Positions 43,057 to 49,772 of a DNA stretch of 49,772 nucleotides are shown piece after piece. A model generated the notes under the pieces. The model did not search any database and was not told the origin of the DNA. It worked only from the letters and a program-made list of their open reading frames with translations. Where the stretch lies: the NCBI GenBank assembly GCA_965658025.1, contig CBFHQL010000012.1, forward strand, positions 1 to 49,772, written 5' to 3'. Source of the DNA: UBA3537 sp965658025 (GTDB lineage Bacteria; Bacteroidota; Bacteroidia; Flavobacteriales; Flavobacteriaceae). Each line of letters begins with the position of its first letter. The stretch's first letter is position 1. Made by a program: the position numbers and the translations under genes.

Positions 43057-43602
43057 ATGACAAAATCTCACGAGATAAAATTTTCAACTGAACAAATTGT
43101 TCTTCGCCCTCGGTTTACACTTTTACTTACCACTCCGGCTAAATACGTTATTGAAGAATTTAAGCAATCCAATAGCAAACAACATGGCATTGTGACCAAA
43201 GTTATTGATCATCATGTGATTCTGAAAATTGCTGAAGCCCACCACCATTATTGGTCGCCACAACTTCATTTAGAACTAGAACACTGCACGAATATTACCA
43301 AATTAAACGGATTGTTTGGCCCCAACCCTACAATTTGGACCTTGTTTATGTTTTTGAAATTTGTATTTAGTGGATTATTTATTGGGTTTGGGGTTTGGGC
43401 CGCCAGCAACTATCTGTTGGAACAACCTACAGCATTGCCCATCACATTGTCTATACTAATGTGTTTTTTGGGTATTGCAGTCTATTTTGTGGCACAGTTT
43501 GGTAAAAAAATGGGGAAAGAACAGATGAAAAAACTCTACGTTTATATGTGCTCTGTAGTGCGTGTTGAAGAACAGAGTTTAAACGCCATCAATAACCAAT
43601 AA
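43057..43602 (+). CDS. Conserved-looking two-helix membrane protein of unknown function
   Basis: 181 residues. A mostly soluble N-terminal part (about 1-95, with the unusual KIAEAHHHYWSPQLHLELEH) is followed by two transmembrane helices (about 103-125 and 131-152) separated by a short loop, and a basic C-terminal tail (KKMGKEQMKKLYVYM). I recognise no domain. The His-rich N-terminal patch could bind metal, but no standard motif is present. It lies between der and era on the other strand, with a five-base gap to the era stop. A real gene is supported by length, codon use similar to its neighbours and the gap it fills. Confidence 0.75.
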   Translation: MTKSHEIKFSTEQIVLRPRFTLLLTTPAKYVIEEFKQSNSKQHGIVTKVIDHHVILKIAEAHHHYWSPQLHLELEHCTNITKLNGLFGPNPTIWTLFMFLKFVFSGLFIGFGVWAASNYLLEQPTALPITLSILMCFLGIAVYFVAQFGKKMGKEQMKKLYVYMCSVVRVEEQSLNAINNQ

Positions 43603-43607
43603 TAAAA

Positions 43608-44489
43608 TTAGGATTGGTCGTAGCCAAAGCGCTTTAGCTGTCGGGGGTTGGAACGCCAATTTTTATTGACTTTGACATACAATTCTAAGTGTACTTGTTT
43701 ACCAAAAAATTGTTCTAAATCTTTGCGTGCTTCGGTGCCTACACGTTTGAGTGCTTTGCCTTTATGACCTATAAGAATTCCTTTTTGAGTCTCACGTTCT
43801 ACCATAATAACCGAACGCATACGGATGATGTTTTCTTCTTCAAAAAATTCCTCAGTATCCACCTCAACCGCATAAGGAATTTCTTTTTTGTAGTGCATCA
43901 ATATTTTTTCACGAATTTTTTCATTTACAAAAAAACGTTCGGGTTTATCGGTCAATTGATCTTTTGGGTAAAACGGAGGGGACTCTGGCAACAATTCAAT
44001 GATGCGGTCAAAGACATTTTTTACATTGAAACCCGTAAGGGCAGAAATGGGATAAAACTCCGCATTAGGCACTTTGGATTGCCAAAATTCAGCTTGTTCT
44101 TCAAGAATTTCTTGCGCTGAAGTATCAATTTTATTGATGAGTAAAAGCACGGGGGTTTTAGTGTTGGTGATTTTTTTAAAAAAGGCCTCATCTTTCAATG
44201 ATTTTTCGCCAATTTCAACCATATAAATCAAAACATCAGCATCTTCAAAAGCAGATTTTACAAAATGCATCATCGACGATTGCAATTCGTAGGCAGGTTT
44301 AATAATGCCCGGTGTATCGGACAAAACGACTTGAAAATCATCTCCATTTACAATACCTAAAATGCGGTGGCGTGTGGTTTGTGCTTTTGATGTGATGATG
44401 GACAACTGTTCCCCCACAAAAGCGTTCATAAGGGTAGACTTCCCGACGTTTGGATTTCCAATAATGTTTACAAAACCAGCTTTATGCAT
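43608..44489 (-). CDS. era: GTPase Era
   Basis: 293 residues. P-loop GNPNVGKST at 11-19, SDTPGI, INKID, and the C-terminal KH domain (VIMVERETQKGILIGHKGKALKRVGTEARKDLEQFFGKQVHLELYVKV). Era binds the 3' end of 16S rRNA and acts in 30S assembly. Together with Der on the same strand, two ribosome-assembly GTPases lie within 2.9 kb. Confidence 0.97.
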   Translation of the reverse strand: MHKAGFVNIIGNPNVGKSTLMNAFVGEQLSIITSKAQTTRHRILGIVNGDDFQVVLSDTPGIIKPAYELQSSMMHFVKSAFEDADVLIYMVEIGEKSLKDEAFFKKITNTKTPVLLLINKIDTSAQEILEEQAEFWQSKVPNAEFYPISALTGFNVKNVFDRIIELLPESPPFYPKDQLTDKPERFFVNEKIREKILMHYKKEIPYAVEVDTEEFFEEENIIRMRSVIMVERETQKGILIGHKGKALKRVGTEARKDLEQFFGKQVHLELYVKVNKNWRSNPRQLKRFGYDQS

Positions 44490-44506
44490 TTATAGTGTAT
44501 TTGCCA

Positions 44507-44534
44507 CAAAGGTACAATCTTCAAATTAGACCAA
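44507..44534 (-). promoter_or_regulatory. Flavobacterial-type promoter for era
   Basis: On the minus strand TTG (44534-44532) is followed by a 17-base spacer and TACCTTTG (44514-44507), an exact match to TTG, 17-23, TAnnTTTG. The box ends 17 bases before the ATG at 44489. Confidence 0.55.
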
Positions 44535-44547
44535 CTAACGCAAGAAG

Positions 44548-45558
44548 TCAATTCTGCGCAGCATGTAAAAAAGCTTCCACATCGTCCACCATCAATGAAC
44601 TACCACACACAAATGGAGTTCTTTGGTGCAGTTCTGTGGGGTCTATTTCCATAATCCGCTGAAATCCATCCGTTGCTTTTCCTTTGGCTTGTTCGGCCAA
44701 AAATGCAATGGGATTACATTCATACAACAGGCGTAATTTCCCATTGGGGTGTGCCTTGCTTTGTGGGTATAAATAAATCCCGCCCTTGATCATGTTTCGG
44801 TGAAAATCAGATACCAAAGAACCAATATAGCGAGAGGTGTAAGGGGTGTCATTTTCTTCTTGTTGACAAAATTTGATATAGTCTTTAATACCTTGTGGAA
44901 AATGCACATAATTGCCCTCATTAACGGAATATATTTTTCCAGATTTTGGAAAAGTCATATTGGGATGGGACAAATAAAATGTCCCTATAGCAGGATTAAG
45001 CGTAAAACCATTGACGCCATCGCCTGTAGTATAAACCAGCATTGTAGAAGTACCGTAAATGATGTATCCTGCCGCCACTTGTTCTTTTCCTTTCTGTAGA
45101 AAATCATCGAGCACTACTGGAGTACCAACAGGGGTTACACGACGATATATCGAAAAAATAGTCCCTACAGAGACATTCACATCTATGTTGGAAGACCCAT
45201 CCAATGGATCAATCAAAACCACATATTTGTTTTGATTGTTTTTGTCGTAACTATTGATGGCTATAAAATCTTCTTCCTCTTCACTAGCAATCCCACAAAC
45301 AATATTTCTGTTGGTGAGCATTTGAATGAATTTTTCGTTGGCATACACATCCAATTTTTGTTGTTCTTCACCTTGTGTATTTGTATCACCGGCAGTGCCT
45401 AAAATATCAACGAGTCCAGCTTTATTGACTTCATAATTGACCACTTTTGCTGCCAAACGTATGGAATTGATAAGCCGTGACAATTCTCCTGAAGTATACT
45501 TAAAAGAAGATTGATTTTCGATGATGAATTCTCCAAGGGTTTGATTTTTTTGAGCCAT
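44548..45558 (-). CDS. fbp: Class I fructose-1,6-bisphosphatase
   Basis: 336 residues. Metal- and phosphate-binding motifs of the inositol phosphatase/FBPase class I fold: ASEEEEDFIA, VVLIDPLDGSSNIDVNVSVGTIFSIYR, YTSRYIGSLVSDFHRNMIKGGIYLYP, and GKLRLLYECNPIAFLAEQAKGKATDG. It hydrolyses fructose-1,6-bisphosphate in gluconeogenesis, which fits an organism that can live on amino acids or peptides. The GNAT gene is divergent. Confidence 0.97.
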   Translation of the reverse strand: MAQKNQTLGEFIIENQSSFKYTSGELSRLINSIRLAAKVVNYEVNKAGLVDILGTAGDTNTQGEEQQKLDVYANEKFIQMLTNRNIVCGIASEEEEDFIAINSYDKNNQNKYVVLIDPLDGSSNIDVNVSVGTIFSIYRRVTPVGTPVVLDDFLQKGKEQVAAGYIIYGTSTMLVYTTGDGVNGFTLNPAIGTFYLSHPNMTFPKSGKIYSVNEGNYVHFPQGIKDYIKFCQQEENDTPYTSRYIGSLVSDFHRNMIKGGIYLYPQSKAHPNGKLRLLYECNPIAFLAEQAKGKATDGFQRIMEIDPTELHQRTPFVCGSSLMVDDVEAFLHAAQN

Positions 45559-45575
45559 TTTTGAAAATATATCGG

Positions 45576-45583
45576 CAAAAATA
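45576..45583 (-). promoter_or_regulatory. -7 box TATTTTTG upstream of fbp
   Basis: Match to TAnnTTTG on the fbp strand, ending 17 bases before the ATG. The nearest upstream TTG is only 13 bases away, short of the usual spacer. Confidence 0.35.
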
Positions 45584-45652
45584 TCGATATTTTTTACAAA
45601 CTACGACGTTTTCGTAATAAAAATATCTTAGCAAAAATAACAGGGTTTTGAG

Positions 45653-45660
45653 TATCTTTG
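45653..45660 (+). promoter_or_regulatory. -7 box TATCTTTG upstream of the GNAT-lysC unit
   Basis: Match to TAnnTTTG, ending 18 bases before the GNAT ATG at 45679. No correctly spaced TTG was seen. Confidence 0.35.
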
Positions 45661-45678
45661 ACCCCAATCCAAACAGGA

Positions 45679-46158
45679 ATGAACTACCACATCCGAAAAG
45701 CAAAGCCCACAGATTTGCAACACATCTTAGATTTGATTGTGGAATTAGCTGTTTTTGAAAAAGAACCTAATGCTGTTGAAGTTACGGTTGACGATCTTAT
45801 GTCCTCTGGATTTGGAGCGCGTCCCGATTTTACTTGTTTTGTCGCCGAAGGAAATACCAAAATTATAGGGATTGCATTGGTATATACCCGTTTTTCTACG
45901 TGGAAAGGACGAGTTTTGCATTTAGAAGACTTGATTGTATCGGAAGCCATGCGTGGACAAGGTATAGGGTCAGCGTTATTGGATCAAGTGGTACGTTTTG
46001 CCGACGAGCTGAAAGTAAAACGCGTATGTTGGGAAGTCTTGGACTGGAATACACCTGCGATTGAATTTTATGAGGCCAAAGGAGCCGATGTCAAACGGGA
46101 TTGGGATGTCGTCCACCTCAACGAAAAAGGAATAAAAAATTATTTATCTAAATTATAG
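45679..46158 (+). CDS. GNAT-family N-acetyltransferase
   Basis: 159 residues from ATG 45679; the frame extends seven codons further upstream, but NYHIRKAKPTDLQHILDLI is the common start. GNAT core with the acetyl-CoA-binding EDLIVSEAMRGQGIGSALLDQVV (R/Q-x-x-G-x-G/A type) and the C-terminal CWEVLDWNTPAIEFYEAKGA. The layout is close to that of diamine/spermidine-type acetyltransferases, but substrate is unknown. The aspartate kinase start follows its stop after 2 bases. Confidence 0.9.
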   Translation: MNYHIRKAKPTDLQHILDLIVELAVFEKEPNAVEVTVDDLMSSGFGARPDFTCFVAEGNTKIIGIALVYTRFSTWKGRVLHLEDLIVSEAMRGQGIGSALLDQVVRFADELKVKRVCWEVLDWNTPAIEFYEAKGADVKRDWDVVHLNEKGIKNYLSKL

Positions 46159-46160
46159 CC

Positions 46161-47411
46161 ATGCAAATCTTAAAATTTGGAGGCGCTTCTGTAAAAGATG
46201 CTGAAGGCGTTAAAAACTTGGAAAAAGTACTTCGGACTGTAGGTACAGAAAAAAGTTTGATTGTGATATCAGCAATGGGAAAAACGACCAATGCACTAGA
46301 AAAAGTCATTGACCATTATTTTCATTCAAAACACGAATTACAAAGCAGTATTCAAGACATTAAAAAATACCACAATGCAATTTTATTGGATTTATTTGAA
46401 AATGAAGCGCATGAAGTTTTTAAAGTCGTATCGAATTTATTCCGTGAATTATCTGATTTTTTTGATCGAAATAAATCCCCTGATTATAGTTTTGTTTATG
46501 ATCAAACCATTGGCTTTGGCGAATTGGTGTCCACCACAATAGTGAGTTACTACCTCAATCACAACGGCATCAAAAACAAGTGGTTAGATGTTCGTGAGCT
46601 CATCAAAACCGATAGCTATTACCGCAATGCAAAGGTGCAATGGGAAGCTACACAATCAAAAATAAATAAGACGGTGGACAGCACCACGTTAAATATCACT
46701 CAAGGGTTTTTGGGCAGTGATGCGAACAACTTTACGACCACACTGGGCCGTGAGGGGTCAGACTATACAGCGGCAATTTTTGCTTATTGTCTTAATGCCA
46801 AAGGGGTAACGATTTGGAAAGATGTGCCTGGTGTTTTGAATGCCGATCCGCGCTATTTTGAACACCCTACCCTACTCCATTCTTTATCCTATGAAGAAGC
46901 TATTGAGTTGTCGTATTATGGGGCTTCAGTTATTCATCCAAAAACACTTCAACCACTACAACGCAAAGAAATTCCACTGTATGTGAAATCTTTTTTGAAC
47001 CCAAAAAACAAGGGCACTAAAGTGGGAAAAGCGCTTGAGCTTTCGCCCAATGTACCCTGTTATATTCTAAGAAAAAATCAAATTTTGATTTCTGTTTCTT
47101 CCTTAGATTTCTCTTATATCGTAGAAGAAAACATCAGTCATATTTTCAAGTTGTTGCATTTGTATAAAATGAAAGTCCGTTCGATTCAAAATTCGGCCAT
47201 TAGTTTTTCGGTTTGTATTGAAAATAATTATGACCATCTAGAGCCATTGATTTTGCAACTCAAAGCCAAGTACAATGTGCGGGTAGATAAAGACGTAGAC
47301 CTTTTTACGATACGCCATTATACCAAAAGTGCTATAAAGGAAATTGAGAAAAATAAAACGGTTTTGATGAAACAAATCACCCCAGAAACCGTTCAAATTA
47401 TAACAAAATAA
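46161..47411 (+). CDS. lysC: Aspartate kinase
   Basis: 416 residues. N-terminal KFGGASVKD (KFGGxSV motif with Ala in the variable position), the Asp-binding GFGELVSTTIVSYYL region, GREGSDYTAAIFA, KDVPGVLNADPR, and SYEEAIELSYYGASVIHPKTLQPL, then regulatory ACT-type sequence (about 300-390). No homoserine dehydrogenase domain is fused. It phosphorylates aspartate for Lys, Thr, Met and DAP synthesis. Feedback control cannot be read. It is followed after 6 bases by the OlsF-like gene. Confidence 0.93.
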   Translation: MQILKFGGASVKDAEGVKNLEKVLRTVGTEKSLIVISAMGKTTNALEKVIDHYFHSKHELQSSIQDIKKYHNAILLDLFENEAHEVFKVVSNLFRELSDFFDRNKSPDYSFVYDQTIGFGELVSTTIVSYYLNHNGIKNKWLDVRELIKTDSYYRNAKVQWEATQSKINKTVDSTTLNITQGFLGSDANNFTTTLGREGSDYTAAIFAYCLNAKGVTIWKDVPGVLNADPRYFEHPTLLHSLSYEEAIELSYYGASVIHPKTLQPLQRKEIPLYVKSFLNPKNKGTKVGKALELSPNVPCYILRKNQILISVSSLDFSYIVEENISHIFKLLHLYKMKVRSIQNSAISFSVCIENNYDHLEPLILQLKAKYNVRVDKDVDLFTIRHYTKSAIKEIEKNKTVLMKQITPETVQIITK

Positions 47412-47417
47412 ACCTAC

Positions 47418-49232
47418 ATGAGTATTGTTTCGGCCAAAGAAATTGCAAAAGCTATTAAACTAGATTCCTATGGGTTTTTAGGGACATTTTGTGGTTGGGT
47501 ACTGATGAAAGTCCTCAAAATTTCTACCATAAATAAGATATACAACAAAAATAAGCATCTTTCTGAGCTTGATTTTTTGAATGCGCTTTTGGATGATTTT
47601 CAAATTAAATTTGATATCCCCGAAGAAGATCTTAAACGGCTACCAAAAGACGGGGCGTACATCACTATGTCGAACCATCCATTGGGTGGAATTGACGGTA
47701 TCTTATTGTTAAAACTCATGATAGAACAGCGTAGTGATTTTAAAATTATTGCCAATTTTCTTTTGCACAGAATAGAGCCCTTGATTCCTTATATCATGCC
47801 GGTTAATCCTTTTGAAAATAGGAAAGACGTCAAATCGAGCGTAACGGGTTTTAAAAATGCTTTGTTGCATTTGAAAGAAGGACATCCGTTGGGCATCTTC
47901 CCAGCAGGTGAAGTATCGACCTATCGCGATGGAAAACTATTAGTGGACAAACCATGGGAGGCCGCCGCCATGAAATTGGCCAAAAAAGCAGAAGTTCCTA
48001 TTGTTCCCATTTATTTTCATGCCAAAAATAGTCCTTTGTTTTACCGCTTATCCAAAATAAGTGACACGCTCAGAACTGCAAAATTACCCTCCGAATTGCT
48101 GAGTCAAAAACACCGCGTCATCAAGGTGCGCATTGGACGGCCTATTTCTGTAAAAGACCAACAACAACACGAAACTTTAGATGCATTTTCAGATTTTATT
48201 AGAAAGAAAACCTATATGCTTTCCAATACATTTGAGCGCCCAAAAATTTTAAAAAACATTTCCACCAATATTAAAATCAAAAAAGCACCAAAGAAAATCG
48301 TGACGCCAATAAACTCACTTCTCATGCGGTCGGAGGTGGATGATTTGCGTGCCAATAACAACCGGCTTTTGGAAAGTAAAAACTACGAAGTTTATCTCGC
48401 TCATGCGGCCAAGATCCCTAACATTTTAAGGGAAATTGGACGACTACGCGAGATTACGTTTCGTGCCATTGGCGAAGGCACTAACCGTGCTATTGATTTG
48501 GATGAGTTTGATAGCTATTACCACCATATGTTTTTGTGGGATACAGAAGCAGAATGCCTTGCAGGTGCATACAGAATGGGCTTAGGTACAGAAATTTACG
48601 AGGCCTTTGGGATTGATGGATTTTATCTGCAAGACCTCTTCCGTTTTGAACCTGAATTGCACGATATGATGAGTCAATCTATAGAACTTGGACGTGCATT
48701 TATCATCAAAGAATACCAACAAAAACCTATGCCGTTGTTCTTGCTTTGGAAAGGCATAGTCCACACCACTTTGCGCTTCCCAAATCATAAATACCTTATT
48801 GGTGGAGTCAGCATCAGTAACCGTTTTTCTAATTTCTCAAAATCGCTGATGATTGAGTTTATGAAATCGCATTATTATGATCCGTATTTGGCACAGTATG
48901 TCCACCCCAAAAAGGAATTTAAAGTCAAACTGAAAGAGACTGACAAGGATTTTGTATTTGATGCTACGGAAGCCGATTTGAATAAATTTGATAAAATTAT
49001 CGATGAAATTGAGCCCGGTGCTTTGCGTCTTCCCGTCCTTCTAAAAAAGTACATCAAACAAAATGCCCGACTCATTGCTTTTAATGTTGATCCGCTTTTT
49101 AACAATGCCATTGACGGATTAATGTATATCCGTATTGCTGATCTTCCAGACAGTACCGTACGGCCTGTATTAGAAGAATTTCAAGCGGAATTGGAACGGA
49201 AATATGGCCCAAAAGCGGAGGAGGAGGAATAA
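47418..49232 (+). CDS. OlsF-like bifunctional acyltransferase (PlsC domain plus OlsB/GNAT-like domain) for amino-acid lipids
   Basis: 604 residues. The N-terminal PlsC-type lysophospholipid acyltransferase domain shows NHPLGGID at 86-93 (HX4-5D catalytic site, His87 and Asp93) and FPAGEVS at 161-167. From about 340 on, a GNAT-like domain of the OlsB/hemolysin type begins (GRLREITFRAIGEGTNRAIDLDEFDSYYHHMFLWDTEAECLAGAYRMGLG), extending to about 490, followed by a C-terminal helical tail. This double architecture is that of OlsF, known from Flavobacterium johnsoniae and Serratia, in which the C-terminal domain N-acylates ornithine and the N-terminal one adds the second chain. The amino acid used here (ornithine, glycine or other) is not fixed by sequence. 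Confidence 0.82.
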   Translation: MSIVSAKEIAKAIKLDSYGFLGTFCGWVLMKVLKISTINKIYNKNKHLSELDFLNALLDDFQIKFDIPEEDLKRLPKDGAYITMSNHPLGGIDGILLLKLMIEQRSDFKIIANFLLHRIEPLIPYIMPVNPFENRKDVKSSVTGFKNALLHLKEGHPLGIFPAGEVSTYRDGKLLVDKPWEAAAMKLAKKAEVPIVPIYFHAKNSPLFYRLSKISDTLRTAKLPSELLSQKHRVIKVRIGRPISVKDQQQHETLDAFSDFIRKKTYMLSNTFERPKILKNISTNIKIKKAPKKIVTPINSLLMRSEVDDLRANNNRLLESKNYEVYLAHAAKIPNILREIGRLREITFRAIGEGTNRAIDLDEFDSYYHHMFLWDTEAECLAGAYRMGLGTEIYEAFGIDGFYLQDLFRFEPELHDMMSQSIELGRAFIIKEYQQKPMPLFLLWKGIVHTTLRFPNHKYLIGGVSISNRFSNFSKSLMIEFMKSHYYDPYLAQYVHPKKEFKVKLKETDKDFVFDATEADLNKFDKIIDEIEPGALRLPVLLKKYIKQNARLIAFNVDPLFNNAIDGLMYIRIADLPDSTVRPVLEEFQAELERKYGPKAEEEE

Positions 49233-49298
49233 CCTTTTTTTCCTTTTCAAAAATTTTGTAATTTTAGCATACCAAATCTAAAATTACTTCAAATGAAC

Positions 49299-49353
49299 AA
49301 ACCTGCATTTCTTTAAGAGTATTCGTTTTTTTTGTATCAGAAAGCACAGGTTT
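49299..49353 (+). repeat. Imperfect inverted repeat upstream of the RDD gene
   Basis: Arms AAACCTG (49299-49305) and CAGGTTT (49347-49353) are exact reverse complements; TTTCT and AGAAA inside them extend the pairing after small bulges. The loop is long (about 25 bases). It lies between the OlsF-like gene and the RDD gene with no T run, so it may be a leader structure or a chance fold. Confidence 0.3.
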
Positions 49354-49397
49354 TCTTGGGGTATTTTTATTTTAAATTTTAATAATCATGACTATTC

Positions 49398-49772
49398 ATG
49401 AAAACTGAATTAAAATCAAAAACAATGAAAACAATACACGGGTATAAACTAGCATCTAAGGGTAAAAGGCTAATTGCAACAACTACTGAAACCTTAATAA
49501 GTTTACTAATAATCTTTGGGATATTCAAACTATATCCTGGCGGTACGTTTGACGAATTTTGGGAAAGTTTGGAAACTTGGGAAGCTACAGAATCAATTGA
49601 CATTATATATTCTGCGGTTTCTGGATTAATTTTTGGAGCCGTTTTTTATCCAATATTTAGTGGAAATTTAGGACACAAAATTTTTAACCTAAAAGTCATT
49701 TCAGAGGAAACAGGCGAAGATTATAATTTGCCAGAAAAAGGAGGAATTAGGGAGTGTTTAAAGTGTTTTTTA
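49398..49772 (+). CDS. RDD-family membrane protein, 3' truncated by the window end
   Basis: 125 codons are present and remain open to the last base. ATG 49398 or the ATG at 49425 may be the start. The sequence YKLASKGKRLIATTTETLISLLIIFG matches the first RDD-domain helix, though the usual second Asp of the signature is Glu here. A second helix (SAVSGLIFGAVFYPIFSG) is followed by GHKIFNLKVISEETGEDYNLP, the typical RDD loop. RDD proteins are small membrane proteins of mostly unknown function, some linked to Na+/H+ exchange. The partial length limits the call. Confidence 0.7.
   Translation, partial: MKTELKSKTMKTIHGYKLASKGKRLIATTTETLISLLIIFGIFKLYPGGTFDEFWESLETWEATESIDIIYSAVSGLIFGAVFYPIFSGNLGHKIFNLKVISEETGEDYNLPEKGGIRECLKCFL

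Noticed and set aside
43764..44120. 118-residue plus-strand ORF inside era
   Set aside because: Antisense shadow; Phe-rich composition reflects complementary AAA/GAA codons.
1..49772. CRISPR arrays, tRNA or rRNA genes, insertion sequences, prophage or integrase genes
   Set aside because: Reading the intergenic spaces and proteins on both strands revealed no direct-repeat array with spacers, cloverleaf-like sequence, transposase or recombinase.

Overview
The window reads as a chromosomal segment of a Bacteroidota bacterium, most likely a marine or aquatic member of Flavobacteriaceae. The evidence is two SusC/SusD pairs, a secreted protease with a type IX secretion (T9SS) C-terminal sorting domain, an OlsF-like bifunctional acyltransferase, AT-rich DNA, near-absence of Shine-Dalgarno sites, and several promoter-like TAnnTTTG elements of the flavobacterial type. 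No tRNA, rRNA, CRISPR array, integrase, transposase or phage gene was seen. One run of 551 undetermined bases lies at 38934-39484.

Region 1 (1-13400) is accessory in character. It starts with the 3' end of an Omp85-type barrel gene. Two complete TonB-dependent SusC/SusD importers follow in tandem (356-4775 and 5077-9565), separated by a strong terminator. Next come two surface-type lipoproteins (9582-10442 and 10454-11344) and an S8 subtilisin-like protease with a T9SS tail (11414-13348). No glycoside hydrolase, lyase or sulfatase is present. The simplest reading is a protein/peptide scavenging locus: an exported protease cuts protein, lipoproteins and SusD capture products, and SusC imports them. 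This function is inferred.

Region 2 (13429-28394) is housekeeping: rRNA methyltransferase RlmB, a rhomboid protease, RarA, then a long minus-strand block (a secreted Pro-rich protein, a YjjG-type nucleotidase, a deacetylase-like protein that appears to have lost metal ligands, RadC, Mpl-type murein ligase, a TPR protein, ObgE, Adk). A divergent regulatory region containing a palindrome separates adk from purK-purE and an M3 oligopeptidase. A UbiA-like membrane protein converges on the latter.

Region 3 (28513-38380) holds gcvP, a tight three-gene unit (KAS III-like enzyme, methyltransferase, family 2 glycosyltransferase) that could make or decorate a lipid, and then minus-strand ilvE, an enoyl-CoA hydratase and alaS.

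Region 4 (38457-49772) holds an M23 peptidase and a MerR regulator, both cut by the N run, then LemA and two TPM-domain proteins, the ribosome-assembly GTPases Der and Era flanking an unrecognised membrane protein, fructose-1,6-bisphosphatase, a GNAT acetyltransferase, aspartate kinase, an OlsF-like acyltransferase, and the start of an RDD-family membrane protein. Genes are packed tightly. Several convergent pairs overlap at their 3' ends and have no terminator between them.

I did not find a clear-cut new defence or mobile system. The most interesting items are the protease plus double SusCD locus and its upstream repeat architecture, the degenerate deacetylase, the KAS III-methyltransferase-glycosyltransferase unit, and the adk/purK palindrome.
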